NCBI GenBank assembly: GCA_024509875.1
Contig: JAMPIV010010573.1
Span: forward strand, 389,501-453,500
DNA length: 64,000 nucleotides
Reading direction: 5' to 3'
Origin: Oreohelix idahoensis
Taxonomy: Eukaryota > Mollusca > Gastropoda > Stylommatophora > Oreohelicidae
Part shown: positions 11,890 to 24,211 of the stretch, one piece after another
Layout: the number at the start of each line of letters is the position of its first letter
Numbering within the stretch: position 1 is the stretch's first letter
Program-made: the position numbers and the translations under genes
Notes under the pieces: model-generated
What the model was told of the DNA's origin: nothing
The model's database searches: none
The model's input: only the letters and a program-made list of their open reading frames with translations

Positions 11890-12217
11890 TATCAAAAGTA
11901 AACATCGCCACATGTTTTTCCCATTAGGAAGCTGACCACGTGACCTCTGTCAAGTGGGCTATAAATAGCGCGGTCGGGGAAAAAGGGGAAATAACTAAAA
12001 GATCGCTCGCAAACAGCCGTGCAAGAAACAAAAAAAAAAAACTGTAGACTTTACAAGTCATCCACTATAAAAAAAAAGGTGGTGTTGTGAAAAAGAATGC
12101 AGCTGCAGGGCAAATTTTGGGAATTTTAATGCAGCGTGCTAAAGGCACTTGAAACTAGCTAACTACTTCAAGCTACCTACTTCTGTTTTGTTTTATCTTT
12201 CAACGTATGAGCCTACC
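11890..12217 (+). promoter_or_regulatory. TATA-containing promoter-like segment, possible LTR scrap
   Basis: GGGCTATAAATA lies at about 11957-11968, followed by GGGGAAAAAGGGGAAATAAC. The LTRs of element W have the same arrangement, GGGCTATAAATA followed by GGGGAAACGGGGAAAGG (from about 30729 and 37357). The segment may be a scrap of a related LTR. A single satellite-like monomer, CTAACTACTTCAAG, sits at about 12156-12172, 5.5 kb from the main array. No gene is visible. Confidence 0.4.
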
Positions 12218-14238
12218 TGTTGTACGGAAGGTTAATTGTGTTATTTTTGCCCGTCTGATCAAATAGAGTGGATGTCGACAGATACGCGAGAATGTATAGA
12301 AATAGATTATTTTTCACAGTTGGTAGAATTGTAGAAAAAGGTCTGTCTCTGGGGTGTTTAGGTAATTTCTTCCAGCCTATCCGTACTTTATTGCAAGACA
12401 GTTTTTATCTCCCTATCACGAATAGATAAGTTGATCTACAGACACACAGCTATGTGACACAAGACACACAAACGTGAAAAACTAAGGATAAATGGGTATG
12501 GGTCTGACCAACACACAAAGGTAAGTTTCTTTGTAGTTTATTATAATTAAAACTCGACAACATCAACATTTCTAAAGAAAAAAGATCAAAGAGTCATTTA
12601 CATGCATATGAAATAAAGCAGAAAAAAAACGTGCACCGTCCCCAAAATGGAGAAAAAGAACCCTAAAATAATTTACCCAATGGTTGAAGGTTAGCACTCT
12701 GTTACAGAATGAACAGTAGGGGTACTCTATGAGACCCAGTAAAATAAACACACTTTTAGACAAATCGGATACAGGGATAGTTTTCCCTCAAACAAGAAAA
12801 CAGTGGCCACTCTCACACTCTTACCTAATTGCATGGTATGGCAGGTCTGTAATATCACTCGATAACAGAATTACTCCGTGAACATTATTCAGTTTACCTA
12901 ATATTCTGTCACCCCAGTTGTCACAGCTCCAAATTGACCCCAGTCCATCCCCCGAAATTAGTTCATGTGGTGAGCTCCTAATATGGTTGCATCTCCTATA
13001 AGTGTTATTACAACTAGTTAAAAAAACTGAGAGAGTTCTTGAGGTTCACTCTTTAGCAGGGGACCCCAAGATGCAGCAATAGTGAATGCAGTCAGCGACC
13101 CATAGCTGTACTGCTTGCATCAGGACCAGCGAACCAGAGCTGGCAGAGACCGCAGTCCACCTCCACGTGGTGGTCCTGGAAACAGTCTGCAGCAGTGCAG
13201 TCTGGCTGAGCGAGTGCGGATCGCAATGGGAAGGCAAACCCGGTCCCTAAAAATGCCGTGCTGAAGTCGGATGTGTCGACCGAAAGATGCAGATATCACA
13301 GCTTAGGCGTAAACAGACACAACGCAACCACCGTCCTTTTCAGGGCGAACGAGGAAGAAGAGGAAGAAAAACTCTTTAGCAGGACAAATACTTCCAGTTT
13401 TGGAAAACATCTGGTTGCTAGAACTTTGTTCATAGGCTGATGATGGTTCTTCTATCGGCCAACTTGTGGCTGGTAAAAAACAATATATAAGTATCTATCT
13501 GGGTTTGATAAGTCCAGTTATTAAAAAAATATTTATTGTCCTCCAATACTCTCTGGCGTGTGCCCGTTCACGAATGGAATTGGTGATGCACAGCCAAGAA
13601 AAAAAAGAAAATAATAAATAAATAAAAAATGGAAAAAGAAAAAGACCGCTGGCCGCCCTTGTGATCAGGTCTGCGAAGAATACAAGAACATTTATATAAA
13701 AATATGATAATGCTATATCTACACACAATGACGGGGAGAAGACGATCTCTTCTCCACTCCGTCAGTCCTGATTAAATTTAAATGGCACACGGTGGTTCCT
13801 TACTCATATCAGTTAACAAATTCCGCTGGCAGCTGAGTTCAGACGGGTCTGAGTTATGGTAACTCGCCCGCCCCTGCTCGCCGGCGTCAGCGTACAATGA
13901 AGCTTATTATTTAATCTGTCCATACGCGCTGCCTAAAGAATGATCGCTTGTCATTAGATAGCAATTAAATTGTCGGCATCTGTTGGCTTTGTCGTACAGT
14001 ATATGATTAAAATAATAGACACTATAACAAATATGCACACATGAAACATAACGCTGTATTCTATCCTACACTATCAGTTTACTGTCTATACGGGTGGGGT
14101 GATTTAACATTTTAATAGAATATCTGGTAGGAAATCGCTACGCGTTACTTTATTTCACTCGTTTTACTAGCGAGAAAATCTAAGTGAAGACTAAATGTTA
14201 AAAGCTATCACTTCTGTAAAACATTTGCCCTATTATCC
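12218..14238 (-). repeat. X 3' LTR, truncated
   Basis: The segment aligns from 12218 to the sequence at 27135, starting TGTTGTACGGAAGG in both, and later to 43680-44400. Alignment stops at about 14238, where coding sequence for RT begins abruptly on the minus strand. It carries a private 310-bp insertion at 13061-13370 that the other LTR lacks. Confidence 0.9.
13061..13370 (+). mobile_element. retroposed insertion (SINE-like) with 13-bp TSD
   Basis: The 310-bp body lies between perfect copies of ACTCTTTAGCAGG at 13048-13060 and 13371-13383. The other X LTR has the unoccupied site (about 27985-27998), which proves an insertion. The body ends in a purine-rich GAGGAAGAAGAGGAAGAAAA tail, as expected of LINE-mobilised RNA on the plus strand. 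I saw no clear tRNA A/B boxes, so it may be a SINE of another type or a retroposed cellular RNA fragment. Confidence 0.85.
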
Positions 14239-14917
14239 TAAAGGCTAACAGGGGTTTAATTTCCTTCTTGACTGGTATTTGGTAATAACCTTTACTCAGG
14301 TCAATCTTGGAGAAAATTTTTGCCTTGCTTAGCTTGGTAAACAGTTCTGATCGGATAAACTCTGGTTCTTACAGGCGTCTCGTTTATCAGCTTTATATCA
14401 AACTCTTCGAGATGTGTAAGACCAGGTATGTCCGTTAAGATTGCTAAAAACTGTTTCAATAGCGCCTTCGTTTGTTTGTTGAGCTTCCGAGAGGGTATCG
14501 CCGAATTTAACGTCCTTATATGACTCTGTTTGTTGCAGTGGATATTCCATACAACTTTCGTCATCTCCGTCATCCTCGGTTGCTATAGCGACTGCCAAAA
14601 GATGTTCGGGGGAAGGTACCGGTCTTTCCAACTATTTCTTTAACATATTTACATGGTAGACCTTTTCCTTACCTTTAATAGAGATCTTATAGTTGGTTCT
14701 AGAGATCTCTTTAATGACGGTAAACGGCCCTTGCCATCCGATACGCAGTTTGTTGTTTCCGTTAAGGAGTAACAACAAAACATTCTCTCCTGGCTCCAGT
14801 TCTCTCTCCTTAGCTGCATTGTTGTATCTTTTAGCGTGCTTCAGGCGTGCGCGCTTAAGGTTGGTTGCTGCTAGGTCCCATCCTAGTTTTAGCCGTTCCT
14901 TTAACTCAGATACATAC
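14238..14917 (-). pseudogene. X integrase C-terminus followed by RT start
   Basis: Reading from 14917 down, this encodes the end of integrase: a helical ELKERLKLGWDLAATNLKRA segment, then the GPY/F-like module (IGWQGPFTVIKEISRTNYKI). A linker follows, then the RT N-terminus with SKIDLSKGYYQIPV-type sequence near 14240-14310. Integrase therefore precedes RT, the reverse of ordinary Ty3/gypsy order. The RT is cut off before its catalytic box. Frameshifts split the linker (14301-14573 and 14398-14631 are different frames). The upstream part of the same gene resumes at 24212 beyond the inserted element Y. Confidence 0.85.
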
Positions 14918-17222
14918 TGTCGTAGATTTTTATAAGATAGGTAATAGATGTTTATAGTCCTGTCTGAGCAAAGGTGATAGTGATAACTATGTGAGAGTAA
15001 GGTGTAAGAAATAGTTTTTCTCACGAGGTGATAGCGTAAGAGAAAGGACAGTCTCTGGATTGAGTAATTTCTCTAATTCAGCCTATCTGTACGACAATAT
15101 TTAAAATCAGAAGCACTTTCTCTCCTTATACAAAATACAAGTTACATTGCACCCACATGCACACAATTCTGTGACAAATACGCACAATCGTGAAAACAAA
15201 CTATGGATAACAGATAGGGTAGGGGTTGACCAACACGATAACTTAAGGTTCATTAAGTTTATTTATCACCAGAACTTTACAACATAAATCATGTACATCA
15301 ATAGATCATGGTTTACAGACAAAAATGAAAAAAAAAATTAATCAAAAAGGTTCTCCCCTCTGGTAAAGGAAAAGAAAAGAAGATCCCAACAGAGGTTAAT
15401 TAACCCAAAAGATCAAAAGTTAACAATAGGTGTATGGAATAGTCAGTAAGGAAAACAAAGGACAAGTCCCCAATTAATCTATCCCGTCAATACTCAGGTT
15501 AATGAGAACAAAAAAAGAAAAGGTTTGTATGATAGTGGTAACAACAGAAAATTATGTTACTCTCTTACAGTTCATTCAATCCTTCATACTGTGGCCACAT
15601 TCATATTTGCTTACTAATAGTTGTCGCAGGCATTCCGTGGAAATAAACACTAATAAGCAATAAGATTATTCAGTGTCATATTAATTTTTGCCAAATCCAG
15701 CCCCAGACTAGCCGTAGTTGCTGACTGCAAATTTCACGGTAGTCGCTGGAGTTGGTGATTTAATTGTTTTCCTGGATAAATACTGTATCTCTGCCTTCAG
15801 TTGGTTGGAGTAAGGTTCATACGTGGTGATCGCCGACATAGGAGGAATAATACTTATATATTTCCTGTGTTGTCTAGCCTCTGGTTGCTGAGAAACTATG
15901 TTAAATTACACAAATGTTGCTGACAAAATATTTTGCCACAGCTGGCTGATGAGATTTATATAGGTAAAATCTGGTATAGTTCTGGTCCAGTTAACATTTA
16001 CAATTATTGTTCTAGTTTGGTCTCTCTCATAAAATGAAGAAAATGGACCGCACAGGTCATAGCCCGAAGACTCAACAATATTATAAAGTTTCTGGTTGCT
16101 TATTCACTTCTAAGACCAATGGACCATACGACCATAGTTCATAAGACATAAGTTCATATGACCATAATTTCATATGACCATAAGACCGCTAGTTTGCTGG
16201 GTTTTTGATCAGCCTAGATTTTATGAAAGAAATATAAACATTTAACCATAATATCAATATTATATCTAACACGTGTTAAGGTAAGACCTCTTTAACCACT
16301 ACGTAATTAAATTAGATTATAAACCACAAATGTCTACCTTATCATATCGCTTTTAACGCGTGATATGAACACTAGTCATTTATAAACTTACACAAAATGG
16401 ATATAAGTAAATAATATATACCGTCAGTAGCCAGTTATTTAATGTATGTACTAGTCAATTATGGCATCTCTTTCTGGGGAATAGCGAGTAATTAAATTTA
16501 CTTTACAGCTGGAGAAATTTAGCTATATGTTATTTAATACGCTATTCAATTTAACACATAAAATCCCAGTGAAATATAATGAAAAACTTTTAACATACTA
16601 AATCACTTAACGGCTGGTATATAAATTACCGCAAATAGAGAAAGATAGAAACAACTCCACGAATCTAAGCATTCTCTTTGTACGAAAAACTCTTAGGATA
16701 TCGAGCTAGTTATTTCAGAAAATTCTCTGAGCAACTGATAATGACTTTTGGGGAGACGGGATAAAGATGCCGTTCTTTCGCTCCTTAATGCGAAAGTCGC
16801 ACCTACGGCCAAATCCGGGCACATCTACGGTTCGATTTCTGAATGAAATGTTTTTTCTTAACCTCTGCCGACCGACAACCTCTGGCTTGTCTTTGATTCT
16901 CCCCGCCTGCCGCATATCAGCTACGTAAGTTAATTCTCCCTGAAAATGTAACAATCCAAGGTACGTCTCAGACTTATCGCCCTTGATTCTTCAAAGAAAC
17001 TGTTAATCCTTGGCCTCTTCACGCATGTTTCCCTGATCAAAGAACGATTACGCCGTTTTGCGCACTTCGCTCTGTTCCACCGTGCTTAATTGCCAGACGG
17101 CTTGCGTGTTAATTGCGATAGTGAATCTGGCGTTCGTGTAGCAAAAAAATATAACCCTATATGGCGGGGGGGGGGGTTTGCAATCGTGGACGGTCACTGC
17201 TGCACTATTTCCATATGTGACA
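14918..17222 (-). repeat. Y 3' LTR (2305 bp)
   Basis: Begins TGTCG and ends TGACA. It aligns over its whole length with 21928-24206. It has about 22 extra bases near 16805-16826 compared with the other copy, and a G run at 17165-17176. Confidence 0.93.
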
Positions 17223-19147
17223 TTTCGTCCGGGCTTGAAGACATGAAACCCTTTTATGTCTCCTCTATGAAAATAGCGCTGCTGTTATCCGTATCTTGCG
17301 AGTGATTGCTATCTTCACTTTCCCTTTCTTCCTCACTGCTCCAATCTGTTTTGTTTCAGAGAGATTGTCACCGAATTTTACATCTTGGAAAGATTCCGTT
17401 TGTTGCAATGGATATTCCATGCAACTATCGTCATCTTCCTCATCTTCGGTTTGCTATGGCTACCGCCAGGAGATGTTCGGAGGACGGCACCGGTCTTTCC
17501 AAGTATTTCTTTAACATTTACGTGGTAGACCTTCTCTTTTCCTTTAATAGAGATCTTGTAGTTCGTTCTTGAGATCTTTTTAAGGGCGGTAAACGACCCT
17601 TGCCATTCGATGCGCAGTTTGTTGCTTCCGGTTGGCAGTAATAACAAAACTTTTCCCCCTGGTTGTAGTTCTCTCTCTTTCGCCGCTTTATTTTATCGTT
17701 TAGCGTGCTTTGCGCGTGCTTTCTTAAGGTTGGTTGTTGCTAGATCCCATCCTAGTTGTAACCTTTCCTTAAGTTCCGATACATATTTGCTGGCTGAGAC
17801 GACTGTCTCGTCGGCCTTCTGGTCTGTGAGTGACCGGAGTAAGGCTTCAAGCGGCCCCTTACTAGGTCTGCCGAATAAAAGGGTAGCTGGTGGTAAACCT
17901 GTAGAGGCCTGGGGGACTTCCCTATAAGCGAACAAGTCTGCAGGAATGAGAAGGTCACAATCTTCAGGTTTATCTTGTCCCAGCTTACGTAACATCATAG
18001 TGAGGCTGCCGTTGAAGCATTCCATGAGCCCATTTCCGGCCGGATGGTACGGGCTGGTGTGGATGTGTTTGGCCTTCAAGATCTTAAAGACCTCCTCCAT
18101 TAACAGGCTACGGAATTGGGATCCATTATCCGTCAAAACTTGTTAAGGGAATCCCAACCGTGTAAAGAACTGCCCTGGGGCTTCTGCGACATGCTTGGAA
18201 TCCATGCATGTTAGCGGTATAGCTTCGGCCCACATAGTGCAGGTGTCGGCTAAGGTCAGGATGAACCTGTTCCTTCTTTTAGTCATTTCTAGGGGTCCTA
18301 CAATGTCGACAGCAACCCGTTCAAATTGTGTCCCCACTATTGCCATTTCACCCATGGGGACTGGGGCGGTCCAATGCTTGGGTGCCACACGTTGGCACTG
18401 GGCGCAGGATTTCACGTATCTGATAATATCAGTGTTCATTCCTGGCCACTAATAGTGAGTCGCTATTCGCTGATTAGTGGCATTTTGTCCCATATGTCCG
18501 CTAAAGGGAAGAGAGTGCCCCGTTTCTAAGATTTGGTTTCTGTACTGCGTCGGTACTAGTAGCTGATTATGCCCTTGTTCAGGGTTGCCCGTTCTACGAT
18601 ACAATACTCTATTCTTAGAAAAGATGTCTCCGTTGTGTCTGGGGTCCTCGGCCATGAACAGTTTCCTAAAGCATGGCTCCAGAGTAGGTTCATTTTGTTG
18701 CGCCTCTTTTAGTTCCTTAGGTAACAAATTTGGCACAGGCTCCCGTTCCTTCTTGCTTTGCCCTCTTGTGGTTACTGCTGCCACAATCGGCTCTTTCGGT
18801 ATCCCAACAAACACATATCTACATCCAAATATGACTGGGTAGATAGGATCATCCATAATAGCCGCTTTGATAACACCTCTGACAAAATCAGAGTGTATCT
18901 CCACCAATGCGATGGGAAGCATCATGGGTGCATCACTCTTGAAAACTCCACATAATTTGACGGTGTCTTCTGTCTCTTGACCAGGTTTGACCAAATGCCT
19001 TGCGAAAATGCTATCAAAAGATAAACCTGTGTCAAACAAACAAGATGTTGAAGTACCGTTCAAAATAACAATTCCTCGCGTTGAGGGCCTCTCATCCTCA
19101 GGTTGAGAATCACTGACACTAATTCTCCGTTGCGAAACTGTTAGCAA
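17223..19147 (-). pseudogene. Y protease-integrase region, no RT
   Basis: From 19147 down: a retropepsin-like domain with CLFDTGLSFDS (active site DTG), an about 100-residue linker, and the integrase zinc domain (GHSLPFSGHMGQ...C..CQRVAPKH). The DDE core follows with VAVDIVGP, LTDNGSQF and NGLMECFNGSL, all three acidic residues present, and then the GPY/F-like module (IEWQGSFTALKKISRTNYKI). Compared with X there are nonsense changes at a Trp (about 18449), a Gln (about 18143) and a Tyr (about 17693). Similarity fades near 17300, and the 3' LTR starts at 17222 with no RT or RNase H between. The family normally encodes RT-RNase H in that gap. Confidence 0.88.
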
Positions 19148-19429
19148 GCAACCGATTCTATTCGTCCCAGTATGCTTGCCCTGATCAGACGTCCCTGGTG
19201 CCGGGGTCTTTCCCTTGTCTTGACCTTTCTCGCTGCGGTGCCATGAAGGGGGCGTGGGTTGATCAGAGTGCTGGGTGGGGTACTTGTTTTTAAAGAATTT
19301 CGATTTTTCCTGGGGAGGGTTCTGAGGTAAAGTTTTTCGTTGATTATGGTGATGGGAAGAATGGGAAGACTGCTCTAGATTATTTTTCCGAGAAGGCTCA
19401 TCTGTCGGCTTGCGTTTTGCGCTGGGAAG

Positions 19430-20308
19430 CTAAGCCAAAGCATTTACGTAACTTTCAGTCTTACTGAGAATGTCATCCAACTTTACGGCGCCTTGTTCAG
19501 CCTGAAATCTACGGGTTTCGTTTGACAACGTGCTTTTTATTTGTTCTGTGAGAACAAATTCCAGAAGTCCTTCAAAAGTGAGAGGGAGCTCGGAAAGTTC
19601 CATGCACTTTGTCAAATAGCCCGTCAGGCGTTAAGAGATCTGGGGGAATGTCTCCGTGCTTTCCTTCCTGCTGTATCTGAACAGGTGCAGAAATTTGCGA
19701 GCGTTTATTTCGAACCGCTCCAGTAAAGCCTTCTTTAACATGTCGTAGTTGTTTTGATGGCTGCTTCCCAGTTTAACGTAAACGTCATAAGCAGTACCTT
19801 TCATGGCCTGTGAAAGCTTTAGGCACCACCGGGAACTCTCTAACCCGTACAGGTTTGCCATTCTCTCAAATTTTTCTAGAAACGAGTCAATTTTCTCATT
19901 GGGGCTTGGGAAGGGTTCCAGGGCGAAAGACATAGCTGCGAGTTGGGGAGATTGAGTGCTGGATTGATCAGTTAAAAATGAATTAGGAGAAGACGACTCT
20001 CCATTGCTGGAAGTAGAGACAGTCCCACGACTTTGGACCTTTAGAGCCTTACGCGCCAGCTCGTGGTGTCGTCGTTGCTCATTTTCCCTTTCCTCAAGTT
20101 GTCTCTCCGGTTCCCTTTCGTTTGCCCTGCGAGCTTCCATCTCTGCCTCAATTTTCTTCTGTTTCAATTAACGATCTTCCGCTTCTTTCTTCTCCATGTC
20201 ATACCTGTCGAGTTCTTCGATGACAAAAGCGGTAACTTCTTCTCCCTGCAATCCCGTTTCCTTTGCTTCCTCTCTTAGCATTGCTCTAAGTTTAGCACGC
20301 TCAGTCAT
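19430..20308 (-). pseudogene. Y gag, broken
   Basis: The likely start is ATG at 20308 (MTERAKLRAMLREEAKETG), homologous to the X gag start. A TAA at 20168-20170 interrupts the charged coiled-coil N-terminal part (RQLEERENEQRRHHE). The capsid follows (EKIDSFLEKFERMANLYGL, YDVYVKLGSSHQNNYDMLKKALLERFE), with another stop at 19631. A final block ends at 19430 (LTEQIKSTLSNETRRF). This block and its equivalents in X and W resemble the SCAN fold. No intact CCHC zinc knuckle is readable between 19430 and the protease. Confidence 0.85.
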
Positions 20309-21927
20309 GGCAAAAAACTGAATGTGACTAACCCGAGAAAAGAAGAAGAAAAGAAGGAGAGAAAAACTTTATCCTTAACCAACTTACGAGAAAAACCAAA
20401 ACCAAAATTAATATTATTTAACTGAGATACTGATAAGGATAGGCTGAGCTGATAAGGGATAGGGCTGGTTCTGTATTTTGTTGAATCGCGAATGCGTGCT
20501 TCGTTCGTTTATAATCTTCAAATGAGGGTCAACGTTATATGGACTCATTATGTGTTAAATGTCCAAGAAGACTTTGGTTCCTTTCGGAGCTCATTATTAC
20601 ATTATATATCTTCTTATCGGAAGAGTTCTTCACTGCAATAATAATCAACATTGTCAATGCAACAAACAGCCGTAACGTATCGATGTGGATAAGTCTTCAA
20701 ATTGGAGTCCATGATTTATTAACAGTTCACACACGAAGACATTTCACGTAGGTATAACATTCACATACAGTTCATTAGAATTTACTTGCATATATATTCT
20801 TATCCGTCCGTGTCATATTGAATTCATGTCAACAGAACATCATGGCTGTATACATGTGCTGCTGGGATTCAGACAGCCAGAAATGAGCGCATGAGTCTTG
20901 ACGAAAATAATCAAATTACTTATCAAACATCCTTCCGTAACGCAGGTTAATCACTAACCTTATGAATTCACTCGTATATATTATTATCTGGACTGACCCT
21001 GAGTCCTGGTATCACTTTACATAAATATGGCTATTAGCAAAGCCTATCAACCTTAGAAGGAGGTAAAAACACGACTTCACGGCTTGACGGACAACGTAAC
21101 AAGGGTACAGTAACTAAGTCACGAAGCGTGACCTTATCGACGCTAAGACGTCATAATTTGACCGTGTATTTCGCGTTCATTAATCCGTGAAGTATAAAAA
21201 TCAATTTATATTAATTCTATTGACCCCAAAAATGCGCACTGCCAATTCTAGCAGACGATATCAATAAAACTACCGTAACAGATACCTCCTCCTGTTATCA
21301 TTTATATAATCTATCGCTATTATTACCTGGCACTAGGCCCCTAATATAGACGACTAAGCCAAATAAATGGTAAATCATGCAAATAACTGAAAAAACTACT
21401 ATTACTAACAGTAAAAAATTTTTTTTTAAAAATAAAAATGAAGGAGAAAAAAAGAAAACATTTTTCCCTTATTTTATAAATCAACCAAAACTCGCCCACT
21501 CTAGAAGTAAGTTAAGAGTAAGGGACGTTATTAACTTGACATTGAAGTCAGAATAGGGTCCTTAGTTAAAGCTCAAACCCTGCTGCTTAAAAAAAAAAAA
21601 ACCTTAGTGATTGATAACAATCACGCGTTCTAGCGGTCTTGAAAAATAAAATTACCACATATCTCATATATCTGACAACGATTATAATCAGAACAATTGC
21701 ACGTAACTCTATGATGCTGTGGAAAGAAAAACAGTCCTATATGGGTGTGTGTGGTCAAACACCCAGTAACTAAGATCGTTGTCTAGGGGATAATTATTTT
21801 TATTCCTTAACTCACAAGACAAACTCACAAACACACTCTATCTAGAGTTAGACTAGGTACCGTAACAGACGTTAGTCAATTACTAGACTCAGACTTTAGA
21901 GCTCAGTCCCGCGACGAGCAACCATTA
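20309..21927 (-). other. Y leader: PBS, conserved stem-loop, long untranslated segment
   Basis: This 1.6-kb leader lies between the 5' LTR and gag. The primer-binding site is at 21907-21924, three bases inside the LTR, reading TGGTTGCTCGTCGCGGGA on the minus strand. It shares the core GCTCGTC with the tRNA-Pro type site of W. A 7-bp stem with a 4-base loop lies at 21607-21624 (GTGATTG ATAA CAATCAC). About 0.9 kb (roughly 20395-21295) has no counterpart in the X leader. No ORF is supported. Confidence 0.7.
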
Positions 21928-24206
21928 TGTCGTAGATTTTTATAAGATAGGTAATAGATGTTTATAGTCCTGTCTGAGCAAAGGTGATAGTGATAACTAT
22001 GTGAGAGTAAGGTGTAACAAATAGTTTTTCTCACGAGGTGGTAGTGTAAGAGAAACGACAGTCTCTGGATTGAGTAATTTCTCTAATCCAGCCTATCTGT
22101 ACGACTATATTTAAAATCAGACGCACTTTCTCTCCTTATACAGAATACAAGTTACACTGCACCCACATGCACACAATTATGTGACAAATACGCACAAACG
22201 TGAAAACAAACTATGGATAACAGATAGGGTAGGGGTTGACCAACACGATAACTTAAGATTTATTAAGTTTATTTATCACTAGAACTTTACAACATAAATC
22301 ATATACATCAATAGATCATGGTTTACAGACAAAAATGAAAAAAAAAATTAATCAAAAAGGTTCTCCCCTCTGGTAAAGGAAAAGAAAAGAAGATCCCAAC
22401 AGAGGTTAATTAACCCAAAAGATCAAAAGTTAACAATAGGTGTATGGAATAGTCAGTAAGGAAAACAAAGGACAAGTCCCCAATTAATCTATCCCGTCAA
22501 TACTCAGGTTAATGAGAACAAAAAAAGAAAAGGTTTGTATGATAGTGGTAACAACAGAAAATTATGTTACTCTCTTACAGTTCATTCAATCCTTCATACT
22601 GTGGCCACATTCATATTCGCTTACCAATAGTTGTCGCAGGCATTCCGTGGAAATAAACACTAATAAGTAATAAGACTATTCGGTGTCATATTAATTTTTG
22701 CCAAATCCAGCCCCAGAATAGCCGTAGTTGCTGACTGCAAATTTCACGGTAGTCGCTGGAGTTGATGATTTAATTGTTTTCCTGGATAAATACTTTACCT
22801 CTGTCTTCAATTGGTTGGAGTAAAGTTCATATATGGTGATCGCCGACAAAGGAGGAATAATACGTATATATTTCCTGTGTTGTCTAGCTTCAAGTTGCTG
22901 AGACACTATGTTAAATTATACAAATGTTGCTGACAAAATATTTTGCCACAGCTGGCTGATGAGATTTATATAGGTAAAATCTGGTATAGTTCTGGTCCAG
23001 TTAACATTTACAATTATTGTTCTAGTTTGGTCTCTCTCATAAAATGAAGAAAATGGACCGCACAGGTCATAGCCCGAAGACTCAACAATATTATAAAGTT
23101 TCTGGTTGCTTATTCACTTCTAAGACCAATGGACCATACGAACATAGTTCATAAGACATAAGTTCATATGACCATAATTTCATATGACCATAAGACCGCT
23201 AGTTTGCTGGGTTTTTTATCAGCCTAGATTTAAGGAAAGAAATATATACATTTAACCATAATATCAATATTATATCTAACACGTGTTAAGGTAAGACCTC
23301 TTTAACCACTACGTTATTAAATTAGGTTATAAACCACAAATGTCTACCTTCTCCTATCGCCTTTAACGCGTGATATGAACACTAGTCATTTATAAAATTA
23401 CACAAAATGTATATAAGTAAATATTATATACCGTCAGTAGGCAGTTATTTAATGTATGTACTAGTCAATTATAGCATCTCTTTCTGGGGAATAGCGAGTA
23501 ATTAAATTTACTTTACAGCTGGAGAAATTTAGCTATATGTTATTTAATATGCTATTCAATTTAACACAGACAATCCCAGTGAAATATAATGAAAAACTTT
23601 TAACACACTAAATCACTTAACGGCTAGTATATAAATTACCGCAAACAGAGAAAGTTGGAAACAACTCCACGAATCTAAGCATTCACTTTGTACGAAAAAC
23701 TCTTAGGATATCGAGCTAGTTATTTCAGAAAATTCTCTGAGCAACTGATAATGACTTTTGGGGAGACGCGATATATATCCATAGATGCCGTTTTTTCGCT
23801 CCTTAATGCGAAAGTCGCACCTACGGTTCGATTCCTGAATGAAAGGTTTTTTCTTCACCTCTGCCGACCGACAACCTCTGGCTTGTTTTGATACTCCCTG
23901 CCTGCCGCATATCAGCTACGTAAGTTAATCCCCCCTGAAAATGTAACAATTCAAGGTACGTCTCAGACTTATCGCCCTTGATTCTTCAAAGAAACTGTTA
24001 ACGCCTGGCCTCTGCACGAGTTTTCCCCTGATCAAAGAACGATTACGCCGTGCTGCGCACTTCACTCTGTTCCATCGTGCTTAATTGCCAGACGGCTTGC
24101 GTGTTAATTGCGATAGTGAATCAGGCGTTCGTATAGCAAAAAAATAACACTAGATGGGGGGGGGGAAGAGTGGACGGTCACTGCTGCACTATTTCCATAT
24201 GTGACA
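21928..24206 (-). repeat. Y 5' LTR (2279 bp)
   Basis: Begins TGTCGTAGAT and ends ATATGTGACA, matching 14918-17222 throughout. Differences cluster in the first 250 bases, and the following 400 bases are nearly identical. Confidence 0.93.
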
Positions 24207-24211
24207 CATAC

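Larger units (their letters stand above)
14918..24206 (-). mobile_element. LTR retrotransposon Y (Gmr1-like), inserted in X integrase
   Basis: The 9289-bp element is flanked by CATAC at 14913-14917 and 24207-24211. Its LTRs start TGTCGTAGAT and end ATATGTGACA. Removing Y and one CATAC restores a continuous reading of X integrase across the site, which confirms the insertion. Internal order on the minus strand is leader, gag, protease and integrase, then directly the 3' LTR. RT and RNase H are absent. Several nonsense mutations show decay. The LTRs differ by scattered substitutions and small indels, so Y is younger than X but older than V and W. Confidence 0.93.
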
